NCBI GenBank assembly: GCA_030272585.1
Contig: BSYQ01000007.1
Coordinates: 2,608,001-2,672,000 of the forward strand
From: Bryopsis sp. KO-2023
Lineage: Eukaryota; Chlorophyta; Ulvophyceae; Bryopsidales; Bryopsidaceae
Direction: 5' to 3'
DNA: 64,000 bases
Within the stretch, counting starts at the first letter, position 1. The number at the start of each line of letters is the position of its first letter. The notes below the pieces were generated by a model. The model saw only the letters and a list, made by a program, of their open reading frames with translations, did not search any database and was not told the DNA's origin. Below are positions 45,201-57,102 of the stretch, in pieces. A program made the translations under genes and the position numbers.

Positions 45201-46707
45201 TTTCTGTGTCGATTCGTCCTGCACATTGCGCACTTCCTGCAAAATGCTGTTTCAATGCGCTGCAACTTTTATCACTCGTGATAATGTTGCGCCTGTGTTC
45301 TCAGGGCGTTGCACTCTTGTCAGTGTCCAAACGCCTTCTGTAACTCCGTCTTTTCGCGTCCGAGGCGAGGCTTGCGCCTGCCACTTTCTTCCGTCGTTGC
45401 GCTTCCATCGCAACATCTGCATCTGCTGTAATTGCAATGAAATTGCAATGTGCTGCATGTAACATTCGCTGCATCCCCTTCATTGGGATTCCGTTTGTGT
45501 CTCCACAATCGCTTTGTTTTCATGCAGAATCGTCTGCACTCTCAACACCAACGATATCGAACTCACCTCCCAAGGAGGTTTGCCCTGTTGTGTACAGTCT
45601 CCTCGACTTGTACAATAGAACGACCAGCCAGTTAGGTGGCTTAAGAGGGTTCGACTCCCTCTCCGGATCTCAAGCAAAGCCTCATTGACCTGGCGCTCGA
45701 TAGCGACCAGCCAATAGGTGCTTCCAGAGGGTCTAACGACCTCTTTGAACCTTAAGCGAGGCCTGAACAGCTGCTTTCAGGGTTTGCCTTTTCGGGATCC
45801 TCAAAGAGGAAAACCTTAGATCTTAGGTTACCCTAGCAGATCTTTCGCTTGTCAGCCTTGCGCTGATCCAAGCGACTGAGTGGGCGCTCTCTAGCGACCC
45901 ACACGACTTGGGCGAGCCAGTCACTTGCAGTCGTTTGCTGTCAGAAAGGGGGGGTCGGCACTGACGACTCGTCATGGTACGACCTCAGCCCCCAAAACTT
46001 CGCATGCTCCAGTTGCTCCAGTCGACACGAAAGCTAGCTCACACTGCGCAGTTGTTCCTCACGATCTGCGACTCTCTTGCTGGGTCACACTGCGCAGTCG
46101 TTCCTCACGACCTGCGACTCTCTTGGAAGGTCACACTGTTGGGCTTCCACGAACTTGCGCTGTCATGCTCATTCGTCACTTTCACGTAGTGCAGGTTTGG
46201 TCCATTCTTTTCAAGAAACTCGAACACCAGTAGTCAGAGACAGGTTCGGCGACGACACTTCTGTCCCTGGTTCGACGACGAGAATGCTGGCCCTGGTTCG
46301 ACGACGACACTTCTGGCCCTGGGCCGTCTTCTTGGTCGTCCTCGCTGGCGATCACCTTTTCAAGGCTTCTTTAAAGTACGCTTGCGCGGGTCGTCTTCTT
46401 TGTCGTCCTCGCTGGCGATCACCTTTTCAAGGCTTCTTCAAAGCACGCTTTCGCTCCCACCACCATCACCACTGTAGATCGCTTTCCCAACCTAGTCCAA
46501 AGGGTCAGCTGTGGTGGGTAACTTCTTTTCTTTGCAACGCTGCTCTTCTCCAGCGTCTCAGTAGTCCATACTTCAGTAGCTTCCATAGCTGCTCGCGTTC
46601 TGCTCTTGTGGTCGCACCATTAGCGCTGCTCTTAGACCCCTTACTCCACTTTGCCACACAGGGTCGCACAATAAGTAACACTTATTGCGCCTTCGCTCCG
46701 AAACCAA

Positions 46708-47310
46708 TGAAACGAGGCTACTTTTTTCAAGGTCCCCTCGCCCTCCTAGAGGAGGACGAGTGCCTTCCTCAAGCGTCTCGTTAGATAGAACTTCCTTACA
46801 AGAATAAAGTTATAAAGAAGATACAACGACCTTTTCCTTCCACACTCTTATACCCTAGCGCCACAGCGCATCAAACCCTTGTTCCTGTCGACGTGTCACT
46901 ATTCACTAGGAATTCACACATCTCCTTGCCACCTCAACTGTGAACGTGCCCCTATTCCACGAGAACTCACACGTCCAATTGACAACTCGACTTTGAGGGC
47001 TGCCACATCATCATCCATCAAACTCCATCGAGCTTGGTTGTAGTCGTGACTCCAAGGGTGTCGCACTACTGCACCTCTGCACCTCTGCACCTCTGCACCT
47101 CTACACCGCTGCACCGCTGCACCTCTGCACTGCTGCACGCTGCATCCACCGCTGCACGCTGCACCGCTGCACGCTGCACTCCTACACGCCGCACTCTCGC
47201 ACGCTGCTCCTACACGTTGCACTCTTGCAACCTTCCCTTTTTCAGCTGCAGGAAGCATGGCAACTACTCTTGTAGTTCCAGCTCGAGTGCTGCGATAACC
47301 AACCGTTACA
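46708..47310 (+). repeat. 3' LTR of the non-coding element, 603 bp
   Basis: It matches 38284-38894 but has four instead of five TGCACCTC octamers, which accounts for the 8-bp length difference. Confidence 0.95.
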
Positions 47311-47315
47311 CCGGC

Positions 47316-48205
47316 CTATTGTGGAGTCCTATGTGCACGCTTGTGTCGTCTGTCAAAAATACGAGCGACCAAAGGAAAAGGCGCCTTGGGGAGATACGAA
47401 ACGAGGGGGTTGGCCGGGACAAGCTGTCAGTATGGACGTGGTTGGACCTTTCCCAAAGGGGACTGACGGATCCAATTATCTGGTAACCACTATCGATTAT
47501 TGCTCGCGATTTGCTGAAGCACGACCTGTGTCAAGTGCGAATGCTGTTGCTGTGAGTCAAGCTTTGGAAGTGTGGATACAATCTCATGGGCAACCTAAGG
47601 TTGTCATGACTGACAATGCTGCTGTGTTTACCTCGCGCCGATTTTCTACGGTAATGGAGAAGTATGGGATCAAGCATGAGTACGTGCCTCCATATTCTCA
47701 TAAAAGCGCAGGGTTGATTGAAAGGTATCACCGCACGCTGGAGGATCGCATCAAGCGAATGACAGAAGGAAAAGTGTTGGAGGAGTGGCCAGAGCAAGTT
47801 CAGGAAGCAGAAAAATTGATTCAGGAAATGCCACATGATGCTACAGGATTCCCTCCCAGGCAGCTGATGAAAAAGAGAGACATATGGGACCTGCCAATTT
47901 CTGACCAACAATGGAGAAATGATGTGGGCACTGCTTGGTACCGAGATGCAATTGGACGACAGAAGAGGCAATCCAAACAGAAGTTTGTGGAAGAAAGTTA
48001 TAAGGCTGGACAGTGGGTCTGGTGTTATGATCATACTCGGATGAGATCGGAAGGGGAAAAATTGAAAGCATTCTGGTATGGTCCGTGTTTGTTTGATGGG
48101 TATGTGTCTAGGCACAGGTGTGTGGTTAATGACCCGGATCACAGTAAGTTGTTGACTCACGTTGATTTCGTGAAGCCATGTCGGTTGTCAATGTGGGAGT
48201 ATTAG
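47316..48205 (+). pseudogene. Outer element integrase, C-terminal part
   Basis: The frame continues the split zinc finger (HACVVCQKYER). The catalytic core shows SMDVVGPFPKG, VVMTDNAAVFTS and GLIERYHRTLED, giving D, D and E in the expected order, then a basic C-terminal region (KAGQWVWCYD). Stop TAG is at 48203-48205. There is no chromodomain. The polypurine tract and 3' LTR begin within 21 bases. It is cut off from its N-terminal half by the non-coding element. Confidence 0.9.
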
Positions 48206-48226
48206 TTCGATAGCGTAGGGGAAGCG
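48206..48226 (+). promoter_or_regulatory. Polypurine tract region of the outer element
   Basis: GTAGGGGAAGCG directly precedes the 3' LTR. It is short and interrupted by a C compared with the tract of the nested chromovirus. Confidence 0.55.
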
Positions 48227-48501
48227 TGTAAAGGATTGAGGGGAAGGAGTCAGAAGATGGGCGCAGGGGATAGGGAAGATGGGTTAGGAAAGTACGGGAA
48301 TATGTATTGTAAAGTAGCAGTACTGTGGAAGAGGTACTGTGTATGACAAAGCAGTACAGGGTCGGAACGGATATTTATTGATGGATGGAAATAGTTGCGA
48401 TATCCTTGTAAGTCCCTTCTGGGCCGAGACCTTGTGTGTTCAGTGTGTTGTATCTGATTGGTTTCATATTCACGCCCCACTCAGAAGTCTCTATTATTAC
48501 A
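48227..48501 (+). repeat. 3' LTR of the outer element, 275 bp
   Basis: Same ends and length as 25831-26105, with one visible base difference. It is followed by target duplication AGTGC (48502-48506). Confidence 0.97.
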
Positions 48502-48506
48502 AGTGC

Positions 48507-49995
48507 CAGCAGGATAGATCTTTTAACTTCCTTTCTTTTCATACTCTCTGTATTTTCGGCCCCTTTCATACAAAAGGGACAGGAATTTAAATATCAACAG
48601 AAAGCAACGGAGCGGGGAAAGGAAATGAAAACTGATGGCTGAAGAATCCGAGATCGAGGGATATGTATGTCCCACCACCCAGCCTTCCTGTGCAGGCGAG
48701 AGGGAACAAAGTACTATCCCCTACATCTCCTCATGTTAAAACAAGACGGGGTGTGGCACAAATTGACTCATGAAAGCAATCTTTGCTTCAAAAGGTGACT
48801 GGACCTGGCCGCATAATGGCTTTTGGTGGTGTTTGTTGATTTTTCTTGCCAAGAATAAGGGAATTGCTTGATGCCAGGCTCTTGGACTGGGTTTTCTTTC
48901 ACATGCAGGGCACGAGACGCATTGGAATGTGTATCGTTGGATGGAGATTTTCCCACACATGGATCGATAGCTTGAGGTCGGGAGGTTTTAAAACAAGGCG
49001 TCTTCATAAAAGGTGTCACTGAGTCAAAGAGGCGCTATGATGTTTGTGCCTATTCCTGTGGAATTCAGATCATGGCCACATACGAGCATTGAGATGGTTG
49101 ATCCAAGATTTGTACAGCGTTTCTTATGATGACAGCAGTGGATGGAATCTGCAATCTGGAATCTGGAATCTAAAATCTTTTTACACTTGAGTACTTGTGT
49201 CATATCCATCCTCACACTTTCCACAGCACTCACTACTCAAGTTTACGGGGTTGGAGCAGCGCCAAAAAAAAGGCCATCAGTTACAACAAACAATTGTTGA
49301 GCAAAACTAGGTCGCTGTTCCGCATCAGAAAATTAAATCAGTCTGCTCCAGAGCTGCCCTCCAGGTTGCAGATTTTAGGGACGAATTTTGAATTTTGAAT
49401 TTTCTGCAGTTGGGCCAAAGAAGCACTGGATGTTTTTCAATGCGGCTGGGTTGGGAGGTCAACTCGATCAGCGCTGCCAAAGCCACCAGTTTATAGTTTG
49501 TTTTCTATAAACTAGGTGAGCACAGTTATGAAATTTGGAAACTGTTTCAATTGAAAATTTTTCGCCTGAGGAATGGCCCCAAAATGTTGCCCGCCAGAAA
49601 AAAAACAAAAGCAAATACAATTAAGCAACTTCATTTTTGCTCTGATTCTCGGGACATCAAAATTTTGAAGACGCACTCCACATTTGGAGCCACGTTCGAT
49701 CAGGAACAGTCGAAGAGAGAAAAAAAATCCCTGTTAAAAAAACCTGCTGATAGAATTTTCACGATCGCTCCAGAAACGCCACCATTTCATAACATCAACA
49801 CTACCCCCCACTCTTGCCGACCGCACCAAAAAAAACAACCACAACATTCCGACTGAATTTCTCCACTATTGCCAAAAAAAAAATAAAAGAATCATAAAAC
49901 AAAAATTCCAAACAAAAAACTCTTGGAAAATTCTTGGAACGAATGGAAGCAATCGAACTGGCCCGATGAAAGCGAAAAAAGAAATTTCCTTTCTC
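48507..49995. other. Intergenic sequence, no gene seen
   Basis: A and T runs increase toward 49600-49960. Nothing coding or structured could be supported. It is the 3' flank of the HAD hydrolase gene. Confidence 0.6.
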
Positions 49996-51299
49996 TCAAA
50001 GAAATTCATCGATGGATACCATCGGTGGACCATCAAGATCATCCACGACGCGCTCCGCCCCCTCAAAATCTTGACTCTTGGTGGAACCTGTGCATGTGAT
50101 TATGCATCTCATGCCCGCACCCACAGCGGCGGCCAAACCAATGGCACTGTCCTCCACCACAACGCATTCCTCCGGCTTGACGCCCAGCTTCTGGGTTGCA
50201 ACTTGGTAGATGAGCGGACTGGGCTTCTTCTCCTTGACATCATCCCCCGCCAAGAAACAATCCAGAGATTCGAAGCGATCTTTTCCGAGCAAATTGTTCA
50301 GCGTGAAAATGACGGAGCCCTTCGTGGCAGCGCTGCAAACTGCAACCTTGAGAAGCAATGGAAAAAGGGGCATGATATGGGTTTGACTCATCACCACAAC
50401 GATCGACATACATATTTGTATTAAAAAAAGGCTCAATATTTAAAGCCAATACTCTCAAGAAACCAAAATTTAGTGGCTTATATCACATGTGTTCAACCAT
50501 GCATTTTTCGAGGACTGTGATGCAATGCTTTGTAATATCCTCAGTCAGATTTCAACGATCTATTGGAAAACGCATTCGATGCCCCTACCCACAACTTCTC
50601 AATCGCTCCAACATAAAACCAACTAACAAAGCATGCCAAGTTGGTTATGTAACAAAATAATAACCATCTAGGGGTTGATTCTGGCGCAATCATCCCATCC
50701 ACATTAAAATAAAAATTAAATCTGGCTGCGCCCACCTTCAAGCCTTTCGATTTCGCCTCTTCCATCAATCTCAGCACACCAGGCCTTGGTGAAACCTCGC
50801 CACTCCCGATCAGATCCCTGTATTTCTGCGATTTCCAATCCTGGAGGGTGTCGATCAGCTTTTCTTGCTCCTCTTCCGTTTCTGGTGATTTATCGACCAC
50901 GCTGGACACCGGCCACCCATGTTTGTTGAAATACCATCGCATCTTGGGTTTCCCTCCTCCCACTTGGTTCTGCAGAACATCGTAGAACTCCACATCCCAA
51001 ATCACGGTCGACGACCCCCCATCACATGAGATGTTGAATTCTTGGAAAGCCGCATTGTACGCTTCCCTGTGCAATCCTTCAGACTCCACGATCACGCCGT
51101 CGCAATCGAACACTAGAGCTTTCAGTTGCGACACCACGGGAAAAGCATTCGTTCTTGATCGGAGCCTCCTGGCGTGGGAGCGAGGTCGACCTGCTGAACT
51201 GAAGTTTGAACCGGGGGCCAAAAAGCTCGAAGTCCTGCTGGGTGTGGAGTGACGGCGGCAAGGGAGTTGGCCGACGAAAGATGATACGAGCGCGACCAT
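49996..51299 (-). CDS. Chloroplast CbbY-like HAD-superfamily hydrolase, two exons
   Basis: Exons are 50736-51299 and 49996-50346 (stop TGA), joined in phase 0, giving 304 residues. About the first 55 residues are Ser/Arg-rich (SSFVGQLPCRRHSTPSRTSS), as in a chloroplast transit peptide. HAD motifs are in order: I FDCDGVIVES (about 64-73), II VCSAAT, III DVKEKKPSPLIY with the lysine, IV VVEDSAIGL. A cap insert between I and II (REAYNAAFQEF, LIGSGEVSPRPG) is typical of CbbY/phosphoglucomutase-like members. The sequence is close to the plant protein encoded by At4g39970, from memory of the family. Such enzymes remove phosphate from small sugar phosphates in the stroma; the exact substrate is not evident. 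Confidence 0.93.
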
Positions 51300-51764
51300 G
51301 CTGGCGTGGTTAATACGGAACCCGTGCCGCTCTCTTACTGGCTGATAAAGTCGTCAGCCGGGGTAAGATTCGCTGTGGGAGGGATGCGTGATTTCTTGTG
51401 GAGGCGATGAGGATGTTAATGAGAACGATTGAGCAGTGCAACGCTTAATGCTACCCGATTTCATTGAGCGTTTTTTGTGCACGAAAACACTACTGACACA
51501 GGGAGTTCCTCCAGCTAACAAGGCCTGGGCGTCTGGGGTTGGTACGTCTATCTATTCTGTGTACAGGAATCGGGAATCAGGAATCGGTTTACACTTGAGT
51601 AGGAGACGAGTATCAGCCAACGATCAAGGGCTGAAGGTCAAGCATCCGATTTCTTGCTCAGTTTACAGACTACCCCCCACACACCTCACACACAACGAAC
51701 CGAAAAAACTGTGATAGCTAGCGCTGATTGATTTCGCCCTCATGTTGCTGCCACAGCTCCACTT
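51300..51764. other. Short intergenic stretch
   Basis: It separates the HAD start from the end of the coiled-coil gene, both on the minus strand. No exon or RNA gene is seen. The HAD promoter should lie here. Confidence 0.6.
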
Positions 51765-54700
51765 TTATTCCTGCCCCCATTCCTTGTCGAAAGCTGGATT
51801 CTTGAATTGAGTTGGGGTGTTACAGTGCAAGCCGACGGAAGATCCTCGAAGCAGACTGCTGGACTCGACGTTGTCATGGCCCTGATCAGGGTTGTAAAAG
51901 TTCGAAAAGTCGTCGTCGTTATCGGAAACCGCTCCTGGTGTCTGTTGATCTGTGAATGTGGACGAAGAGATCGACGACATGCTGGTTTCACCTGCATCCA
52001 AGCGAGCCTCTATCAGAGGGGGGTCGAAGAAAAAAAACTGATAACATAAAAACGCTACCCAAGTATACAGTACTATTTTTCCCAGTACTATAATCACACA
52101 GATAGGGCTCCGAAAATTCGTGCACTATCAATCAGACAGCGCTACGTAGCCTTGGTATTACAGCACCCATGAGAAACCATTGTGGGTTTCACTCGTCTGC
52201 CCAGCTCACCCAACGAATTGCCCACTGCAGTTTGCTCTTCTGGTGAGTGGTGGGTATCCAGTGTCAGCCCCAGAACTTCCTCAAGGGTGCCTTCGCAATC
52301 TTCTCGGCTTAACAAGGAGCAAGCCTCAGAGCTAGGAAAACAGTCGTCATCCTCAGAGGATGAAGAACTCTCTTGGCCTTCTTCCACGGTCGGCAAACTG
52401 GGAAGTCTTGTGACGTGCTCCCCGATTTCATCACAATCTTGTAACTCACACTGTTTCAAAATCTGGCTGTCCATTGGTTCGACCCCTTTGCATCCATCAT
52501 CCTTCGGACGACACCCAGGAGAATCTGCTTTCACTTCTGCGTTTTTCGAGCATGTGACTATGCAGGTGGCGGCAGGAGTCGGCAAAACGGTGGGCGGGGG
52601 ACGTGGTTGGGGCTCTTCGAAGAGAGGATTATCTTGCAGACCTGACTCAACATCATGCTCACGCAGCTCGTGGGCTGGAGGCAAGGGTGTTTTCTGGTCT
52701 GGATCTTTGTGAATTTGATCATCTTTTGTGCTGAGGCTCTTTTCCAGAGCACAGTCCACATCTCGAACCTGTAACATTCAGGTGTACAATCTTTAGGCTC
52801 CCATCTTGTTTAGGGAATTGTGAGTTTTGTGAAGTTTCATGAGCCGCAGATGCAAAGTATACCTGACTCTTTAGCGACCTCAAGCCAAGGCGAATATCTT
52901 TCTCTTTGTTTTCGAGCGATATTTGTCTGTTATTGGCGTCTGAAAGCTGGTTTGAGAAGTTTTCCATTTCAGCATTCACTTTCTCAACAAAGTTTTCCAA
53001 CTCCTCCTTTACACCTGCAATCTCGTTGTCTCCCTGACCCCGATCCTTCAGCTCCTGTATATCTTCACCCTGGGCATCTAGCTTGCACCACAGATCGTCA
53101 AGAGAATCTTCAAATCTTTTGTTTGTGTAGGCAGTCTGCTCGGCACTCAGATTTCTCAGGGCACCGGCCTGCTCCTCCAGCAATGCTCCGTTTCTCTCCT
53201 CTTTCGACAGAATGGCTGCAATCGTGGTTTGCTGGTCATTCTGAACAGCCTGCAAGCGCTCAAAACTTTCCATGCTCCTCTCCATTTTTTGAACACTCTC
53301 CTGAAGATCTTCTACTTGCAGAGGGTTTTCACCTTGGCATGCTGCCAGTTGATCCATTCTGTAACCGATATCTTCCAAGGATTCTAGGCTTTTGTAATTC
53401 GACAAGGCCGAAAGTTCTGCAGAGAGTTTTTCAACATCTCCCTTTCTGGCTTGACTTTCTGATAACTCCTTCACTTGTATAGATAGATCCGAAATTGTTT
53501 TCCCATGGCCCGTTGTGAGGGCTTCAACGCGCATTTGGTTAGAGCGGATGGACTCAATTTGTTCAAGCCCTTTAGAAAACCTCTTCGCATCCCCAGACGC
53601 TGACGACATTTCTTCCACTTTTGTAAACAGACAATCGACGTCGCTAGAAAGGCACGCCAACTCTTCCGCTCCCGCATAGAAGCGGTCGACTCCACTTGAA
53701 AGGGTCTCGAGTTTACCACTGCACTGTTCGTTGTACTTTTCGAGTCTCTGGATGGCTTCTGTGTTCTCTTTGTGGCGTTCTTTTAAAAACACAAGCGACT
53801 CCACCTCTGAACTTACTGCATCGATCCTGCTGTTAGCAGTGGACAGAGCCTCAGTAGCCAACTCGTCAATTCTTTCAGTGTTAGCTGTCGATCTGCGATC
53901 CAAACTATCCAGTCCTGCAACCAAAGACTCTATTTGCTTTGGGTCGACCTGACAGCTTTGAATCCCATTCACCACAGCTTTAAGGCTCTCCACTTCCGTA
54001 GAACTCAAAATATCCTCCACAGAATTTGCCAGAGCCTGAAATTCTGAACGACTGACGAGGTCCGAGGAAATAGCTTCCACTTTGGCTGCCATCTGTGTTT
54101 GCCCTGACTCTAGAATGGCGGCGCTGGAGGCCAGCTGCTCTACTTGGGCACCAACATGATCAACGTCGTTTGAACGTGCGAGCTCTTTCAGGGATTCGAC
54201 CTGTGCCTCCAAATCTTTAAATTGGTCGTTCTGTTTGAGCTGGATTTTAGCAAGGGATTCGTCCAGTTCTTTGACTCTTGGGATGCATCCGCCAACTTCA
54301 TCGATCAAGGACATCAGCGATTGAATGTCGCCTGGGCAAACGTGGTTGTCCGAAAGCTCTGCAACCTGAGAAGATATGGTGCGAAGCTTGAGCGTCTGCT
54401 CATCCTGACGTCTTGCAAGTAGTGTTGTATCAGGAAGGCGGCTCTCCAAACTCTTGATCAAGTCTTGGAAGCCTTCAAAACGGACGGCGAGCTCGTCTAT
54501 TTGGACCTCCATATTCTCAACCCTATCAGATGCTGCATTGCGTTTACACAATTCCTCCTCCAGAGCTACTATTTTCTGAGATTGGTTTTTGACGATCTCG
54601 AGCACATCCTCCACATCTTGGCGGGAAGCACTCCACTCAGTCGTTTCTTGTATGGCAAGCGTCAACTGATCCAAGGTTTGTTTGCTCTCACCAACAGAGC

Positions 54701-55943
54701 TTACGGCCTCTGTGGCGGCCTCCACGCGCTCTTTCATGTCCGTCAAATATTCGCGTTGCTCTCTCATGTTTGATTCAACAGTTGATATCACCGCCCTCAG
54801 ATCAGAAATGGAACTGGAGCTCTCTGTGAATTCCTTTTGGAGAGTTTCTATATTGCCCTTCAAATCTTCTTGATGCTTCGACCACGACATGAGCTGCTCA
54901 ATTGAAGCTTGAAGATCAAGGATAGAATTCTCTTGTCCTCCGATGCGAGTGAGCCCATCCTGGAGCCGCTGAATTTCCAGAGCTTGCTGGTTTGTTAGAG
55001 AGTTCAAGCGCTGAAACTCACCCATCGTGCTCTTCATGACATCCATGACTGACTGGAGTCCTGGTTGGTGTTCCAGTGGCAAGGTCAGCTCTGGTTGCGC
55101 GTCCCTCTCTTGATATCCTCGCGACCTTTCTGGGACCTCAAAAATGGGTGTTTGCTGCCACAGAAAATATCAGAAATCATTCACCCATAATCCTAGGGAT
55201 AATGGCTTTTATACCCCGGTTCCACGAAGCATCCAATAAATCTATTTGCAGCAGTGCAGAAGTGTGGTGGGACACAATTCCATGTATGGACCATTTTTCA
55301 GATTTGCGTCAGCTGCAAACTGCTTTTCCCTCACATAGTGTGCCCCGATTTGTGGAGATGTCTCAGAGATCGGGGAGTAGCCGCCCAAATGAACAGCGTC
55401 CCTTAGTGAAGAGTTGTGCAATGAAGCCGGCAAAGATGGCGTTGTCTTGATAGGATGATGGCGTAGATTATTGATCGTGGCTGTGTCTGAACCACGTCGA
55501 TTGCCATATCTCTTGGATGGCTTGGGTGGACCAACATTGATTGTTCGAGTCGCTGCTATGTCTCTCCTGAGGTTCCCAATGGTGTCCTAAACAAAGGAAA
55601 AAGAATCATACAACCAGAGTGTTACAAGGAGCATCATTACCCCTCATTGGGGGGGGCCCAATAGGAATTCAAACTGAGAAAACAAACAAACATCAATTAC
55701 ATTGTGTAGGAGAGACATTTTCCTATTACAATGATCAATAAAAATCAAACTGAGAAAAAACGGTGGGACACATGTGTATAGGATATGCATTTTGATATTG
55801 AGTAAAGTTTACAATATATTTGCTGTGGGTTGTAATTATGATTATGATTACAACATATTTCTAGCAAGTACCTCAATTGACGCCATCAACGACGACATTT
55901 GAGACTGCACCTCCACAACACTGAAGATTGGAGAGCTGTTCAT
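51765..55943 (-). CDS. Long coiled-coil protein of unknown function, five exons
   Basis: Exons are 55872-55943, 55335-55586, 52863-55154, 52210-52768 and 51765-51991. Joins keep frame and total 3402 nt, 1133 residues, from ATG 55943 to TAA 51765. Residues about 110-870 are almost continuous heptad-like coiled coil rich in Glu, Leu, Ser and Gln, with repeated phrases such as LADSVEDIL, KVEAISSDL and QVEELxS-type blocks that may be ancient internal repeats. The C-terminal 260 residues are acidic and Ser/Pro-rich (QESSSSSEDDD), probably disordered. No enzyme or membrane segment is seen. It looks like a structural or tethering protein of the cytoskeleton, Golgi or flagellar base, but that is a guess. 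I do not recognise an orthologue. The first exon might be preceded by a non-coding leader exon. Confidence 0.8.
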
Positions 55944-57102
55944 TTTGTGGCCTGTCTGCAAGATAGGGGGGGGTTGGAAGACTTTGAAAGGTTGTTGATC
56001 ACATGTCACCTGTCCCGACAATCAAAGTTTTTATCTGCACCGGAATGTTTGGAATGGTGTTCAAGGCACGCAGCCTTCGACGACTAGCTAGCTGCCATTA
56101 GAACGGGAATTTCGATGGGTTTTTTTTTTGTGCAAATGGATCGTGTGACAGAGGGTCAACCAAAGTGCCCTGAAGGTGGCCAACACATCCATTTCGTCAA
56201 AAAGACGAGAAAAGCTCGAAAGCTTAATGGTGTAAGCTGTTATCAGTAAACACCATATGCTGTGGTGTATCACAGGAGCCACTCAAGCTACCATACAGCT
56301 ACCAACAGTCAAGTCAGACTGTGCAGCAACAAACATAATTTAAAACAATCAACGAAAACGTCATGATATGTTGTGCGATGAGCGTCGTTTCCTGCAGCCG
56401 CCATTTGTTCAGAACGAGCACAAGAAAAAAGATACAAAGAACTAGCCGCTGGCAGTTCTCCTATTTAGAACCACCGACAACCCCCCCCCAAAAAAATCTT
56501 CTTTTACATGTACTGTGCTTGTATCATAGCATCAGGAGTACAACTTTCCCTTTGACCAGTCAACGAGAAAATGCTGAAACAAGATGTTCCACAGGCTCGT
56601 AACACAGCCGCCAAAGCCCACCTGTCAAAAATATAAAATCCAAGATTTTCTCCCCCTTCCACCGCTGAAACAGATGCAATGCTAACCCCAAATCTCGAGG
56701 ATTCGCTGACCCTCTGGGTCACAATTGTTGCGAAGCAGGTTGTTGTGGTTCTTTGGTCATGATGACCATGGTTTCATTTTTTTGAAGGGGGGTTGTTGTT
56801 TGGACGCCGCCATCAGCTTGGTGGCGTCCCGTTCTTCAAGAATGGCGACATCTGTGTTGTATTTTAGTGCGACTTGTTTGCCAATTTCAGTTCAAAAATA
56901 CCTAGGGTGTTGATTTTGTGCGTGGACGTGGCAAGAACTGGTTGTGTGGGCGGAAACCTTGAACAGAAAAAAGGTGAATCGAGCCAAATGAGGAAATCAT
57001 TCCAATTTCGTTGTTGACGTGACTGATGGCCACGTAAAGAATCTGCGCGCTCAAGAAGGTTTGCACCTGCTCGACACATCCAGGTTCGCAAGCTGAGAAA
57101 AC
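55944..57102. other. Divergent intergenic region between the coiled-coil gene and Elongin C
   Basis: The two genes start in opposite directions from this 1.16-kb stretch, so both promoters should be here. No exon, TATA box or other motif could be supported with confidence. Confidence 0.55.

Larger units (their letters stand above)
38284..47310 (+). mobile_element. Large non-coding LTR retrotransposon (LARD/TR-GAG-less type), 9027 bp
   Basis: Long terminal repeats 38284-38894 (611 bp) and 46708-47310 (603 bp), TGAAACGAGG..CCGTTACA, are flanked by the duplication CCGGC (38279-38283, 47311-47315). The interior 38895-46707 (7.8 kb) holds no protease, RT, RNase H or integrase motif in any frame, and its longest open frames look like noise. 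It must have been mobilised by another element's proteins. No clear primer-binding site follows the left LTR (it starts TTCCTCCCCACC). It splits the integrase of the outer element, whose frame resumes in register after 47315. Confidence 0.93.
25831..48501 (+). mobile_element. Outer LTR retrotransposon (Ty3/gypsy-type, no chromodomain), split by three nested insertions
   Basis: Identical-length 275-bp LTRs (TGTAAAGG..TTACA) flank it. The duplication AGTGC occurs at 25826-25830 and 48502-48506, so this is a complete insertion. I saw one mismatch between the LTRs. Between them lie a primer-binding site, gag-protease, RT-RNase H and integrase, interrupted at 28038, 35781 and 38284. Subtracting the three inserts and one copy of each duplication (7567, 401 and 9032 bp) leaves 5671 bp, a normal size for this class. 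All inserts are in the plus orientation or unoriented. The element is dead as it stands. Confidence 0.96.

Noticed and set aside
45640..45670. tRNA gene, because of a perfect T-arm
   Set aside because: No D-arm, anticodon arm or acceptor stem around it.
45925..46784. Open frames of 100-235 codons near the right end of the non-coding element
   Set aside because: Ser/Arg/Leu-rich, no motif, run into the LTR; composition matches chance frames in GC-rich repeats.
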